Assembly (NCBI GenBank): GCA_029990175.1 | Contig: JARKIP010000017.1 | Location: 25,841,001-25,905,000, forward strand | DNA from: Petunia secreta | Lineage: Eukaryota > Streptophyta > Magnoliopsida > Solanales > Solanaceae | Direction: 5' to 3' | Length of the DNA: 64,000 nt | Program-made: the position numbers and the translations under genes | The notes under the pieces: model-generated | What the model saw: the letters and a program-made list of their open reading frames with translations, nothing else | What the model was told of the DNA's origin: nothing | Database searches by the model: none | Part shown: in pieces, positions 45,569 through 58,715 of the stretch | Numbering within the stretch: the stretch's first letter is position 1 | Layout of the letters: each line of letters opens with the position of its first letter

Positions 45569-47184
45569 CTCGGTTCTTGGTGCAGTTTTCCTTCCCCTTT
45601 ATCAGTGAGGAATTCAGCTAACACACCCTTCTTCAATAAGTGTGCCACCTCGAGGCGCAATGCTTTGCAGTCCTCGGTGCGGTGGCCATAATCCGCATGA
45701 AACTCGCAGTGTAGATTTTGGTCCCTTTTATCGGTGGGAGTTCTCATGTCATTGGGTATCCTCACCCCGGCTGTCCCCTTTACTATATTGACCAGCTCCG
45801 AGGTCGATATGCCAAAGTTATAGTCGGGAATGCGAGGTAGCTCTTTATTCTTTGTGACCAGAGCTGGGCTCGAAGAGTTCCTCTGGTTCGTATTTGGGAA
45901 AACCTTTCCACCGAGCCGTTAGCTCACATGAGAGTTTCCAAACGAGTTTCCAAGCGAATTTCCGAGCCTCTGACTGACAGGCTGCCTCGGCAAGGTGTAT
46001 GGCTCATACCTCCCTTTCGAGTTTCCTCGCAGCGGCTCTGCGCGATAAGAGGATTCGCTTCGGTTCTTGTAGTTGTGGCTTCAGCCATTATTTTTCCATT
46101 CGGCTTCCTCCAGCCTTATCTTGGTATAAGCTCTATTGTGCAAATCATCCCACTTCAGGGTTTTATATTGCTGAAGCTCCTTTCGCAACTCAGCAGCGGC
46201 CTCGGAGTTGCGAACATTGATGCATTTCTCAAACGCCATGATGGCTAGAGTATCATCCATAGGAGGTAGTTCCATGCGCTCAGCATGAAAGCGCCCGAGG
46301 AAGTCCTTTAGTGGCTCACTGGGCCGTTGTTTGACTTCAAATATATCCTCCTTCCTCTGGAGGATTTTCTACACCCCGGTGTGCGCTTTAACGAATGCGT
46401 TAACCAGCTCTTTAAACGTGGAAATCGACCCCAATGGTAGGCGCATGTACCAACGAAGTGCTCCCTTCTCAAGAGATTCACCGAATTTCTTCAGAAACAT
46501 TGATTCCTTCTCTATCTCCGTTAAGTCGTTGCTCTTTACCATTGACATGTATTCGATCACATGTTCTTTGGGGTCAGTGGTCCCATCATATTTTTTCAAG
46601 AAGAAGAGCTTGAAATTTTTGGGAGTTGGGGCTGGGGCAGCTTCGGTCCTGAATGGCAACTCCCTATATTGGTCGATATCAAGATCGTCTTGAACTTTAG
46701 TCACCCCGGGAATGCTCTCGAGGTGCTTTTCCACCCGCGCCTCGACGCGAGCATCAAACCGGACTTCGATCTCTTTGGTTAACTTTTCAACGTCACCCGA
46801 AGAGGTAGTTTCTGCCACGGTAGGAATTATCCCGAAGTGTGGTGTTGTGCTCGGTAATATACCCGAACCCCCAGATGTGGTCCCATTTTGAGGTCCCCCT
46901 ATTATCGTGCCCATAGGAACGAAGAGCGGGATTCCTCCACTTGGGTCCACAGGCTGGGCTCCATTCGGGGTTGAGATATTCCTCGCCTCTAACGAGGCAC
47001 GGAACCCAACATTAATGTTGGCCTGTTCGGCCTGCTGCTTTTGAAGAGCTCTTAGTGAGGCGACAACGTAGGCCTGAAAGGCTTCGGTCGTCATCGGAGA
47101 TGAAGAATTCGGGTTCGACTGATCGCTAGTCTGTCCATCGGCAGTTAACTGCAATTCAGTGGGGTTCCTGCTATTGTCAACCAT
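45565..47184 (-). pseudogene. Gag of the Tat element
   Basis: The block 46369-47184 (271 residues) starts at MVDNSRN and holds the capsid-type gag region (LKKYDGTTDPKEHVIEYMS, then ALRWYMRLP). It continues in other frames through MELPPMDDTLAIMAFEKC (46081-46275). The end is a Tat-type zinc knuckle CEFHADYGHRTEDCKAL (45565-45765). Stops and shifts separate the blocks. Confidence 0.85.
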
Positions 47185-47267
47185 ATCGTCGAGTATGTCG
47201 AGTGAAAAACGTGAATTCAGATGAAGAAGACGTTCAACTTTGGAACAAAGCGTTTATGCATGTATCC

Positions 47268-47285
47268 CCGCAGACGGCGCCAGTT
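47268..47285 (-). other. Primer binding site of the Tat element
   Basis: On the minus strand TGGCGCCGTCTGCGGGGA follows the LTR end by three bases, a site typical of Tat-lineage elements. Confidence 0.85.
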
Positions 47286-47839
47286 TGTATGGGCCTAAAC
47301 TGATTTAGGATCACAAATCGAATTTGGGTTAAGAACACAAGCAAATCTTAGTATCAAAGTCGAAACAATGCTAAGAATAAGCGAAAATACGAGAAATAAC
47401 GTGATTTCAATATATAGCTGTGAGTACAAATTTTTTCAGAGTTTCTATAAGTATTTCTGAATGATTACATTACAAAATGAAGAACTATTTATAGGTACAA
47501 GGGCCTTGCCCACGTTCCCATGATTGATCGTGCCTACTTCCACGTTCAGCATATCCATTAGTGGAGTTAATGGGCCGAAACAAGAGGAAACAATTGACTG
47601 TAGACGACCTCGCTTGCCGAGGCGTAGACCGTTAGCTTCGGTTGCGTGATATTGTCATCAACCGAGGTGACATTTTATCGGGGCAAGAGTCTTACTTTCT
47701 TCCTTCGGTCACTGGCTTCGATCTCTGACTTCGGCTACTTATGACTTGCTTCGGTACGAAGCTTGCCAACTCTTGTTCAGTCACCATCAGATCATGCTGC
47801 CGAGGTGTCACATAGGCAAGCCAATGTTTACCCAATACA
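47286..47839 (-). repeat. 5' LTR of the Tat element
   Basis: 554 bp; on the plus strand it begins TGTATGGGCC and ends CCCAATACA. Confidence 0.9.
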
Positions 47840-47844
47840 CAAAT

Positions 47845-48816
47845 ATAATATTTGCATCAAAATTACTTGATTCTGCCCCAAAATTCGTCCCTAATTAAAA
47901 TGCCCTCTTATTCTTACTTCCTTATTGGAAGAGTTATACTTTTTATTCTTAAAAAGTAAATACTTCAAGAAAAACCTATAATTCAATTGATCGAATAATC
48001 CGAAGTCAAACCCTAAAGACCTTATTAACGCTTCTTGACTTTTGCACTAAAAATTTAGAGCAAGTCACTATTGCACACCTTTTTATTTTAGTAATTGTTT
48101 TATGTAATCTGAATCTAAGGTCACTAAAGAATTAAATGCTTTATATTAAGGATTTTGTTTTTCATTTTTAGAACTCTACGTGACCCCTAAATAATGACGG
48201 CGAAATCTAAATCATTTTGTTAACTTGATAGTCATATTTTGTAATAGCTACTCGCATAGAATAATTAACACCAGTATACAATATGAACTAAATGTGGGGA
48301 ATCCATGCAACATAGGCAACACCTCAATCAATAGCGAATGGTTCACGTAATACGTTTTTATCTTTAACAAACAAAAAAGGTTTGAAAATTAAGTCGCTAC
48401 CTCCTATTTAATTTATAGGTGTATATATAATACGTATAGTTAAACTAAAGAGGGAAAAAGTGTTATGTGGTCAATATTATGGCAGAGAATGTGTCATGAA
48501 ATGCAGTTCAAAGTGCCTTCGGAAGTTCAACCATGAATATTGAATCTTTTTCGTGATTCTTGTGACTTTATGGTGAAGTTGGAAGTCCTGTGATTCCGAT
48601 AAGGATACTTCTCTAGAATTCATATTTGGCCAAATATCTGATAAAATAGTACTCTTGGAAAGGTGGACCATGATGCAAGTCTAAGGAAACGCCTAACAGC
48701 CTAAGTAGATATCGTTAATAACCGATCAGTCATAATCAAGTCATTGTCTCTTGTTTTCCATCAAATTTTGAGTTACTCCACCTCCTTTTTTTTTCTTTTT
48801 ATTTATTAATCAGAGT
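47845..48816. other. Intergenic, nothing recognised
   Basis: AT-rich spacer. An open frame at 48477-48671 on the minus strand has no recognised similarity. Confidence 0.4.
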
Positions 48817-49933
48817 TAGGGGTGTCAATGGTTTTCGAAAACCGGCATAACCGACCGAACCGAACCATACCGAACCGAATTTTAGGTTCTTTACAATAAA
48901 ACCGTAGGTTCTTATGCAAAGTCATAACTGTACCGATTATTAGGTTAGGTTTTTTATTCTATAAAAAGAAACCGAAAAAATACCGAACCGACTACATTTA
49001 TATGCATAAAAGAATACTTTATATATGAAACTTATATGGATAACTATATATAATTTACTTAAGTCTAAAAAAATAAAGCATAAATTTTTCACCCTTACTC
49101 TTTAGAATGAAATCAGTGATGGCCAACATTCCAACCTATTGTAATAGTGCTAATACTACTACTACTAACTGAAAGTTGAAACTAACATGCTTCAATAGTA
49201 TAGTACTTTTTTCTAGAATCACATTGCAAATGCCCTTAACTCTAGCTCTTGCAAAAGTAACAGATTTATTGTAGCTAGTCTTCATGGTCAATTTACGTTC
49301 TTGTGAATTTTGTTCACTTTAGGTGAAGGTTTAAACTCTTTTTAAATTCATACCGACTTATGTTTATTTTGAACTTTGATTTAGTATAGAACAATATATT
49401 GTAATCAAATATCTTTTTCAAAAAAGTAAATGAACGTGAGCTTAATATCGAAATAATATAAATAATTATTTTGCTTTTTGTTAATTCATTTCAACTCACT
49501 CTCTCATAATTTCATATTGAGACTTGGTATTTCAAAGTCCTTCAAAACCGCAAGTTATAGTGAAACATTTTGGGCGCCAATCACCAAATATTCAATTAAA
49601 TGTGATATCATTGTTCTCTCTAATATCGTTTACTTAAGTGAGATAAAAACTTATATTTTGGTTTAATCACTAGAAATATATGAGTTTTGTAATGAAAGGA
49701 AAATATATTTTTCAATGTTGTCTTGTATGCCAAAAATACAATTTTATTTGTGTAGTAATTTTAGATAATATTTGAAGAAAAAAATCGAAAATTAACCGAA
49801 CCGTACCGAAACCGAAATGATTGAGATGGTTTGAAAAATTCACATTTTGGTTATGCATGCTAGAATAATCGAAAAATTGGTATGATACAAAATTTTTCAA
49901 ATAACCGACCGAACCGAATCATTGACATCCCTA
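48817..49933. mobile_element. hAT-type MITE, 1117 bp
   Basis: The ends TAGGGGTGTCAATG and CATTGACATCCCTA (by reverse complement TAGGGATGTCAATG) are inverted. Subterminal ACCGAACCG words cluster at both ends. The flanking 8-mers ATCAGAGT (48809-48816) and ATGAGAGT (49934-49941) differ at one base. It is non-coding. Confidence 0.82.
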
Positions 49934-49941
49934 ATGAGAGT

Positions 49942-50655
49942 AACTCCATTTCCGAATAATTTGAGTAAAGTGATAAGAAAAATATTTGGACTAACTGATA
50001 ATGTGAAAACATTGGCACTCTGCATGCCAGCTTGGCAGGTAAAGTATGGACAATATAATATGAGTCAAATATTGGGCAATTAAACAAAAAAAAAATTGAT
50101 GTATATATAGCTATAATACCATAATAAGAAATAATTTTTTTAACCTTATAATCTTGTATAAACCATAATATTTGTATGATTATGAAAATTTGTTGTTAAA
50201 GATTATGTTTGATGTATAAGTTTATTATTTCAGAGTATAGAAAGCTATCATTTTTGTTGTAATGATTAAATTGACACAAAAATGAATTACATCATACTAA
50301 TCAGTTATCGCCACTTATGGTTGTGATGAATAGACAGGATCCCTCCACGGTAACTAACGGTCACGAGTTTGAGCACAATAAAAGGGCATAATCATGATAG
50401 GAAATATATGTACCTCACGTGTTGCAAATTTAGAATCTGTATTATAGTAGGTTCCAATGTGGATACCTCCCTAACAAATGAGCTTTTAAATTTGGATTAG
50501 TCGAGTTTCATACGATTATTTACAAAAATAAGTCTTATGGACACAAATCTAAATTAGTCGGTTCGATTTGAACACCATTAGTTGAAAAGGAAACAATAAA
50601 GAATATCTTATTTATCATAAACTCATTCTTCACTGCCAAGTGCCAAGTGCTACTA
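49942..50655. other. Upstream region of the PIRL gene, nothing recognised
   Basis: AT-rich. No other element edges were identified. Confidence 0.4.
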
Positions 50656-50854
50656 CTCAGTCCCAATAGACCTGGCACTTATTTTTTTAGTCTGTTCTAA
50701 AAAAAATGTCACATTTCTTTATTTGACAATTATTTAATGTGTTATTTTTATTTTATCATTATTGAGTCATACTTACTTTTACCAACAACTTTTTTAATTA
50801 CTTCATTTTTTAACGTACGGTCAAATAGCGACACATAAAATGGAACGGAGTGAG
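50656..50854. mobile_element. Stowaway-type MITE in the PIRL promoter region
   Basis: 199 bp with ends CTCAGTCCCAATAGAC and, on the other strand, CTCACTCCGTTCCATTTTAT. TA lies on each side (50654-50655 and 50855-50856). It ends 66 bp before the TATA box of the PIRL gene. Confidence 0.72.
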
Positions 50855-50920
50855 TAATAAATAAGTAATGCATGAGCAAACCATTAGCAACAATAGTGGT
50901 ATTTTGTTTTCCTTTATCTG

Positions 50921-50928
50921 TATAAATA
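50921..50928 (+). promoter_or_regulatory. TATA box of the PIRL gene
   Basis: TATAAATA, 92 bases before the ATG. A CTTCTTCTTC / CCCTTCCCTCTTC pyrimidine patch follows at 50941-50978, as in many plant core promoters and leaders. Confidence 0.65.
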
Positions 50929-51012
50929 AATTCCCCAATTCTCTTCTTCTTCTTCACTCCCTTCCCTCTTCACTCTTCAAACAACAAAAAGCTTGCTTTT
51001 TCTTTTTTCTTG

Positions 51013-53361
51013 ATGGGTTCCTCAACAATGTCAGTTGATGAAGTTGTAGAAGAGTTAATGAAAATTAACAAATCTTTACCAACAAGGCCAACAATTGATG
51101 AAGTAGAAGCTGCAAAAATATTAATAAAAAGCGTCGAAAAAGACGAACAAATGAAGTTAGAAGCATTTGCTAACCAAAAAAATAAACATAAAAATGTACC
51201 AGAAGAGCTTTTCAAAATATATCAAGAAATGCAAAGGAATTTGATTGAATTTCAAAGTAAAGAGCAAAAAAGAGAAGCAGTTAAGTTATTAGATCTTGAA
51301 AATGCACATTACATGTTTGATGAATTGATTCAAAGAGCTTCGAAATGTTTGTCGTTAAATTCCTCTTCAGTTTCTTCGAGGAATTCAAGCAGTTTGTCTT
51401 TGGCCAACTCATCGAGCTTTTCTGGAAGTAGTTTAAATTCTCCTGCCACTGCAACGACTACGACGAGTTCATCGGGGTTTTATAGTGAGAAAGAGGCTGT
51501 GAAAGTGTCTGAGATGTTTAGTAAAGATGATAGTTACTTGAAGAAGGCCAAAACTACGTTTCAGTTGGATGGAGTTGGTGCTGGCATTCAATCAGGGAAC
51601 GGTTCTTTAGCGCCCCGGATTGTTGATTCCAGTTTGAAGGCTAGTGCTGGTAAGTTCAATATATTTCTTGCTCCATATTTGCTTGTAGTTTTGTTAGTAA
51701 TGTGTAGGAAATCTTATCTTTTTAACCATCTGGTACGCGGAATTCATTGGTCCCACTAATTCAGATTGTCAATGTGTAGGCCCCATTAAGGGGAAATGCT
51801 CCTTACTAGAGATTTCTCCATTATGAGGACTCTATCTGAGTTTTCTAGTTAAGGGAGGAGTGTCTCATCTATCTCAACCACATGCTTAGTGGTGAAATCT
51901 TAGCTGAATTTATGAATTTTGTTGCCTAGAATCTAAAAGTTATGCCTGTAATCGGAAGTGGATCCAAAAAACATTATTAGCATTAAGTCAATGCGCTTTT
52001 GCAATTATTGGTTCAGATTTAGTAGTTGTTGAAATTTTTAGTTTTTCCACACATATATATTTATGTTCCATGTTAGAAATACTTGGTTTAGTTGAACTCA
52101 TTACACAAACGGTTGTATCCCCCTGTGTCAGTAATTGTTGTTCTTGTTCATATGATTTGACATTCTTAGGTTGATGGTGAAACACTTTTGTCTGTAGGTC
52201 AGGATGGTGAAAAACTGCGTTTGATAAAGCTTGCAAGTTTGATAGAAGTATCAGCTAAGAAAGGAACTAAGGAGCTTCTTCTTCAGAGAAAATTGTCAGA
52301 CCAAGTAGAATGGATTCCAGATTCTCTAGGGAAGCTATCAAATTTGATGAGTTTGGATTTGTCTGAGAATCGAGTTGTTGTGCTACCAACTACTATAGGG
52401 GGGCTTTCGTCGTTGCGAAAGCTAGATTTGCATGGAAATAAAATTGTCGAACTGCCTGATGCGATAGGGGATCTGCTTAATTTGGTCTATCTTGACCTAA
52501 GTGGAAATAGCCTGAAGTCATTGCCTTCAACATTTGCGAGGTTAACTCACCTTGAGGAACTTGACTTGAGCTCTAACATGTTATCGGTACTGCCAGAGAC
52601 AGTGGGATCCCTTGTCAGTCTAAAAAAATTGATTGTCGAGACAAATAATCTTGAGGAACTTCCTCACACTATTGGTCAATGCACTTTGCTCAAAGAACTT
52701 CGTGCAGACTATAACCGAATTAAAGCACTTCCTGAAGCTGTAGGCCGAATTGCTTCTTTGGAGATTTTGTCTGTGCGATACAATAACATCAGGCAATTAC
52801 CGACGACTATGGCATCCTTAACAAGTTTGAAAGATCTTAATGTTAGTTTCAATGAACTTGAATCAGTGCCTGAGAGCTTGTGTTTTGCTACCACGCTGGT
52901 AAAGCTTAACATTAGCAACAATTTTGCGGACCTGCAATCACTACCTAGGTCCATTGGAAACCTTGAGATGCTTGAAGAGTTGGACATGAGTAACAACCAG
53001 ATACGGACACTTCCAGATTCGTTCAGGATGCTTTCACATTTGTGTGTCCTTAAAACAGAAGGAAATCCTCTTGAAGTGCCACCAGGAAACATTGTTGGGA
53101 TGGGAGCACAGGTTTCTTTTTTATACTATTTCATACTTTTATGGTGCTTTCTGAATTTTTCTTTAATTAGGTTTGATGAATGGCTTCCTTATGCTTGTTT
53201 GTTTTACTTATCAGGCTGTTGTTCAGTATATGGCTGATCTTGTTGACAAGAGAGATGCGACACCGCAACCGGTCAAGCAGAAGAAATCTTGGGCTCAGAT
53301 ATGTTTCTTTTCAAGATCCAACAAGCGTAAGCGCAATGGTATGGACTATGTGAAAGCATGA
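51013..53361 (+). CDS. PIRL: Plant intracellular Ras-group-related LRR protein (PIRL)
   Basis: There are three coding exons, 51013-51649, 52198-53111 and 53215-53361. Introns begin GTAAG and GTTTC and end TAG and CAG, and the joined frame encodes 565 residues. The N-terminal 240 residues are helical and serine-rich in part (MSVDEVVEELMKINKSLPTR, then a serine tract at about 117-150). About ten 23-residue leucine-rich repeats of the type LxxLxxLDLSxNxLxxLPxxIGxL span about 250-510. The C-terminal tail SWAQICFFSRSNKRKRNGMD is characteristic of the PIRL family, close to members 4 and 5 of Arabidopsis. PIRLs are plant homologues of animal SHOC2/SUR-8-type Ras-group LRR proteins; they are cytosolic, and some members are needed for gametophyte development. 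The in-frame TTG at 51010 is not the start. No damage was seen, so this is a functional single-copy-looking gene. The exact subgroup number is not certain. Confidence 0.93.
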
Positions 53362-53405
53362 TCCACTGCTGCTTGCATAAAAACTTTTGACCCAGTATTT
53401 GTCTG

Positions 53406-53976
53406 GTATGTTTTTTTCCTTCTTGCGATTCTCTACTTGATGCTACTTCCAGTTCTAAATATTAGTCGTTTTGGCTAAACTAAGTCTATTTTAAAATATA
53501 TATGACATCTTAGAAACACAAGTAGGTAGTACTTAGTATGTTTTGTTCGACGCTTGCTCTTTCCCGGTTAGTATATTGTCAATTAAGTGTGACGTTTAAG
53601 GAGAGATAAATGATAGCTTAGACAAATACTCATATGCTTAAGGTTATTCAAAGTCTTGCTAATGGGGTGTACCAAAACTTTAAAAGACAGATGATATTGA
53701 AGGGGAGAAAGTATTCAATAACCAGCTGGTGATTTGGTTTCTTATTATATCACAGAATTCATGGCACAGATCCAGCAGTTTCTTTGGATGGTTCTTAGCT
53801 CTTGCATAGATACACATTTGCTGTCCATTAATTATTCTCCTCCTATTCTTATATCCTTATATTTCGTTACTCAATAAATGTACATGGTGCATGAGACATG
53901 TTATTGTGTTAATTACAATAATAAAATGTTGGGTTGTAAGGGAACTCTTCACATGCTTTTGTTATTTCTCGTACAG
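53406..53976 (+). other. Probable 3' UTR intron of the PIRL gene
   Basis: After the stop at 53361 a donor CTG|GTATGT (53406) and an acceptor CTCGTACAG (53976) bracket 571 bp of T-rich sequence. The following GGAAATTTGAGCTGTG to about 54290 would be the terminal UTR exon, with AATGAAA at 54263 as a possible polyadenylation signal. This is an inference from splice-like sites only. Confidence 0.4.
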
Positions 53977-54299
53977 GGAAATTTGAGCTGTGATATGGCT
54001 GGAAGAGAGCTGCAATTTTCTTGAATTTCCAACATTGCCTACAAAATAATCAATTTTTTTTTTGGGTTTTCCATATATCTCTAATCCTTACCACATGTTT
54101 TTATTTTCTTTGATTTTCTTTAGTTTCCGTTTCCTGTTATTCTTTCCCCCCTTTGTTGTATTTACTTGTAATTTTACATTATGTTCTACACTCAGTTGTA
54201 AAAATCAACCTCACACGGCGCTGAAGACTGAAGAAATATCTGGTGTCTGCTTCCCTCAATCTTAATGAAATCTATAACTTTGAGTTTACATCTGATGGA

Positions 54300-57200
54300 A
54301 TCTATTAAATTATTTATCATTCTCCCTGAACTTCTTTATTTTCTCACTCTGGAGTCTAGACTTGAAAAGTCAGACTAATTTATTGTTTAGTACCAAATGT
54401 TGATTTGGAATAGGAATGATTTGAATAGTGTCAAGGGAGATAGCTCAGAAAATTTGAAGGCCAAGTAAATTCTTAATCGCACTCCATATTTATACAAAAT
54501 CAAGTAAATTTTCAATGATTAAATCATTTGATGAAGTAGTAATGTATACTCTTATTTATTTAGCTATGGTTAAGTGTTAGAAATTTATGTAGAAACTCAT
54601 CTTATACAGTCTGCACATGGAAATGGAAAAACCTTTGTTCGGTAACTGTCATTGTATTGTTTATAACTTGCAATGATGCTGAGAGAAACAGATTAAACTA
54701 GTCCAATAATTAACAGCCTTTTACCATGAGTGAATCAATCGTCAGTTACAGTAGTCAGTGAGACTTACTAAGAGAGACATAAAGCAACAAACACGAGAGC
54801 AATGGGACAAAACCTCTATACCAGGAAAAGAAGTGATGGGTGATATTCCCCTTCAGTTGGGAACTTATTTGATAGGCCCGTGATTCATCACTTTCCCCTG
54901 CAAACAATATAGATGGGACGTTCGTTTGGTTTTCATTTTTTTTTTTAATTTCTAAACTACAGCAGGTTTTAACTTTTAGAGATGTATAAAGCTCATATAA
55001 CCTTGTTTAAGTGACATAATACTTGACAAAATAGGTATTCACTGGTACATGAGCTGAGGAGACCTTGATAAGGGCCAAAGAGATTCCCATCAACCCAGGG
55101 AAAGATCGGAGATAGTGATGGCTATGGGCAAGGCGGGTGCTGAGCAGGGCGAGTTTAAGCCGATGCAGGCTGGGAGGGGTTGGAGAACATGATTGTGGGA
55201 CGAGGCGGGTGGAGGTGACTCAGCTTATAATTAAAATAGTACTCCATCTATTCGAAAAAGGGTAAAATTCATTTACACCCCAACTTTAGTTTAGAAATCA
55301 AACTCACCTTAACTATGAATAATAATTATTCTCCCACATTTATTCTAATGAACTTTCGAAAATTCCTACTTTTATTCTAGTAACATTAATATCATGGTAT
55401 ATTTTATTCTATGTTATACTTATATAACAAAAAAATATTATAATTAAATTTAAAAAGAGTGAATAATAATTAGAGTGTATAAGTAAATGATCTCATTATT
55501 ATCTACTACTACTCTATAAGTGGGAAGTTCCAAAATAAGTAAAGTCAAAAGACTATAATACCCATTTATATATTATCTACTCAAAAAATACCATGACAAA
55601 AAATGTTAATGTATATAGATTTAGCAAATATAAATATCCTAATTAAAAAAATAAAAATATGCACCTGCAATCCGGCGCTACATATTCTGAAAAGAAACTC
55701 ACGCCTACAAACATGATATAACCCCAAGCAAACGATTGAAAACTCACAGTACACGCATGAAACACCGTTCAAACTTCTTGTGCCACAAGGACTTTCTGAT
55801 ATGTTGTTGCTTTCCTATTTCTACTCACACTTCTCACAAGGACTTCTATTTTCATGGGGTTATTGTATATAATATGTGTATGAGTATAACCTCTCCATAC
55901 ATGGGGTTTCCAAAAGCATGTAAATAAGTCATCTACTAACACTATATTATGTATAATGATTCAAATTTAAATAATATATAGATATGTATATGTATTGTGT
56001 ATTACTATTTCATCGGCTATTCTAATTATTATGTCTTCTGCGGTGTTTACTGTTTATTACTTATAGAAAGATTCATTTTGATCATAGCTTAAATTTCATT
56101 CATCTCTAAAATGGTAAAGAAGTATATGATGATACAACGTGTTTTCAACCGAATAATTTTCGCATTTTTATTAAGTCTTATTATGACCAGGACTATTTGA
56201 TACACAAATTGAGTAGCTCCGAGTATGAGAAAGGGAGGGCTGCAGGACTTGGTGTACCATAAGGTTTTAACTTCCATAAGTATTTATAGATATAATAAGA
56301 ATGGTTACCGCGCTATTGTTCTAGCATAACATGCATTTGATTTATTTACAATATTTGATGAAGTATCAACTACAATAGAATTAAAACTTTTCTTCACACG
56401 TTTGAACCCTTTTGAGAAATTACCACATGTAATGTCAATCATTTAAAGGATTTCTACTATATGGATGGTTGATAGGCTGATAGCTAAAGGTGGATCTCAA
56501 TCTCTAATTTGGTTTTATTTTTTCATGTTTAAGATTTTTTTGGAAATAAGGTACTCATATTTGTACTTCTATTAGACTCCTCTTTGCCTTCTGATAAATA
56601 TTATAACTCATGTTGCATTTAAGAAATTCTGCCAATTATGGGTATATTAGGTTTGGCAGCAAGTGACCGTTCTTTATTGACTATATGTTTCATGATGGTT
56701 GGTTGCCGTAAACCTATCGGTTTGGGTACATAAAAATAACACTGAGAAAACTTTTCAGATCTATTCTTGACAATTAAATTGTACTTATTATAAGATTTCC
56801 ACATCTGCTTTTTGATATTCACGCGTACAAGTTGGATAAAACTTTGTACTAAATTGATTATGTTGGTAAGAACAATTATGTTAAGATTTTAATTTCAACT
56901 ATAAGGGATTTTGTGTTTTTAATTTAGTTATATTTGTGAGTCACTTTTGTTTTTTGCTGAAAGCTTTACTGGTAGTAGGAATGACACTACTGCTATTTTG
57001 ACAGATTAATTTGAAGGGGGTAACTAGGAGGAATAGCTTAAAATATGCCAATTACTACTTAGATGAAAAGCATTGCACTTTTAAATTATTAAATAAGAGT
57101 GAAGATTTCACAGACAATATGTAATAGATTTCAGAGTCGGGGACTTTACTTCTTTGCAAAGAATTTACTTGGAGAAATACTAAGAAGTATGTGTGCCATT

Positions 57201-57970
57201 AATCATTTGAGAGTGACTACTTACTTTTGTAATTTTCCTATTCATTGTTCATCCCCCAAAGGTTATACAATCTATTAATTTGAAGAGTTTTATTCTTTGT
57301 TTGGATTCTTTAATTATCAAGTGACTTCCTAATTGAAAGTTATGATGTAAATATACAACTACACACTTAACAATGATAGCTATAGGCAATAAATTACTAA
57401 AGAAATTTATTTTTCTCTCGAGATTTAGATTCGTGCATTTTTTTTAAAAAAGAAATCCAGTAAAGTCTGGGCATAACTTTATAGACATGATATGTTGGAT
57501 TAATTCTTAAACAAAAACAAAATGGAAAAAAAAAAAAAAAAAAAAAAAAGGAACGCTTGGTTGCCAATGTCGGATCTCAATTTTGGAGAATCCAACAATT
57601 GTTTCATATTGATGAGGAAGTTGACAAATTGGTATTGATCATGTAATGCTCAAGCTTTGACGAGGGGCTGATCACGAAATTAATTGTCTGTTTCTATACC
57701 TTGATTAAGGAGCGGAGACAGCAGCCCATAGTGGAACACTCTTGATTAGAAACACAGTTTAAATTGTGTTCAATTGACTTAATTAATAGTAAATTTTACA
57801 GTCTATAGACATTTTAAAGTGTTAATTAAATAAAATATATACATTTTAACTTATTTATGGTATATAGACCTTTGCCCTTTGGTATTCTATATTTTTAGCC
57901 AATTTCAAAAACCCATCAATTACTCTAACTAATTCCTATTTTATCGGAAAATGCGTGAGTGTGAACCGTT
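54300..57970. other. Intergenic, nothing recognised
   Basis: AT-rich. A GGCGGG-rich patch lies at 55110-55210 without a long frame. A poly-A run lies at 57525-57549. Open frames at 55581-56822 are short and without context. Confidence 0.4.
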
Positions 57971-57984
57971 TTTAATTTACTCTA

Positions 57985-58125
57985 TAATCATAAACCTGCT
58001 ATTAACTTATTCCCTTTTTTTAAATCCCACACGCCTAACTTAATTAGTCTATATCCCACACGCCTAACTTATTCCCTTTTTTTAGTCTATATCCCACACG
58101 CCTAACTTATTTCCTTTTTTTAGGT
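57985..58125 (+). repeat. Short tandem repeat, about 46-bp unit, three copies
   Basis: TATATCCCACACGCCTAACTTATTCCCTTTTTTTAG-type units recur at about 58025, 58052 and 58090, each with CCCACACGCCTAACTTA. Confidence 0.7.
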
Positions 58126-58194
58126 CACTTAATTAAATGGTAATTGAAAAGTTTAATTTTAAAACCAGTTAACTCTCAATCTTTTCATCTTCAG

Positions 58195-58715
58195 CAGTTC
58201 TATATAAAATGTATATTTTCACTATGCATATTATTATACATATGAAGCGCATATTTGTTGAATGAATGTACTATATATATTGCATATATAGATTTTACAT
58301 AATATATACATGATTAATTCCACTTATTTGTTGAATTATTAGTACATTGTGGGTTACTACATATTGGTGTGATATTCATTGTATGATAATGGTATATATT
58401 TAGGTGATATTCATTTGGAAGCAATAGATAGTGAAATCTTAGTATACAGTTGTTGAATATATGTTTTATATAGTTAGAATATTATGAATATGCATGTCAG
58501 TTTACAATTGAAGTGTGTAATTGTTGAATAAATATTCTATATAAAATGTTTATTTCACCGTGCAGTTTTATACGTATAAAGTGCATATTTGTTGAATTAA
58601 TTTACTATATATACTGCATATATTTATAGTATATACATGATTAATTCCACTGTTTTGTTGAATTATTATTTTATGTGGGTACTACATATTGATATGATAT
58701 TTGTTGAATTCTGTG
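58195..58715 (+). repeat. Direct duplication, offset about 340 bp
   Basis: TTCTATATAAAATGTATATT, GCGCATATTTGTTGAATGAA, ATACATGATTAATTCCACTT and GGGTTACTACATATTGGTGTG at 58198-58375 recur at 58538-58700 with small differences. Confidence 0.65.

Larger units (their letters stand above)
36983..47839 (-). mobile_element. Ty3/gypsy retrotransposon of the Tat lineage, decayed
   Basis: The element is 10.86 kb with 554-bp LTRs (36983-37536 and 47286-47839) and target duplication CAAAT (36978-36982 and 47840-47844). The primer site TGGCGCCGTCTGCGGGGA follows the 5' LTR on the minus strand. Domain order is gag, aspartic protease, reverse transcriptase, RNase H, a second RNase H, integrase. The second RNase H and the primer-site type place it in the Tat lineage. 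The coding frames have many stops and shifts. The LTRs differ at about 35 positions by eye (about 6 percent), much older than the element at 24.6-30.4 kb. An oppositely oriented spliced gene lies between integrase and the 3' LTR. Confidence 0.92.

Noticed and set aside
46331..46782. Plus-strand open frames opposite the gag region (also 43811-44104 and 45928-46248)
   Set aside because: They are reverse-strand shadows of gag and pol.
36983..47839. Assignment of the element to an integrated pararetrovirus
   Set aside because: It has two LTRs, a target duplication, a polypurine tract and an integrase, with no movement-protein-like region; it is a Ty3/gypsy retrotransposon.
53173..53237. Continuation of the second PIRL exon past 53111 (frame open to 53237)
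   Set aside because: The extension is T-rich and hydrophobic, and splicing at 53112/53214 joins directly to the conserved C-terminal tail.
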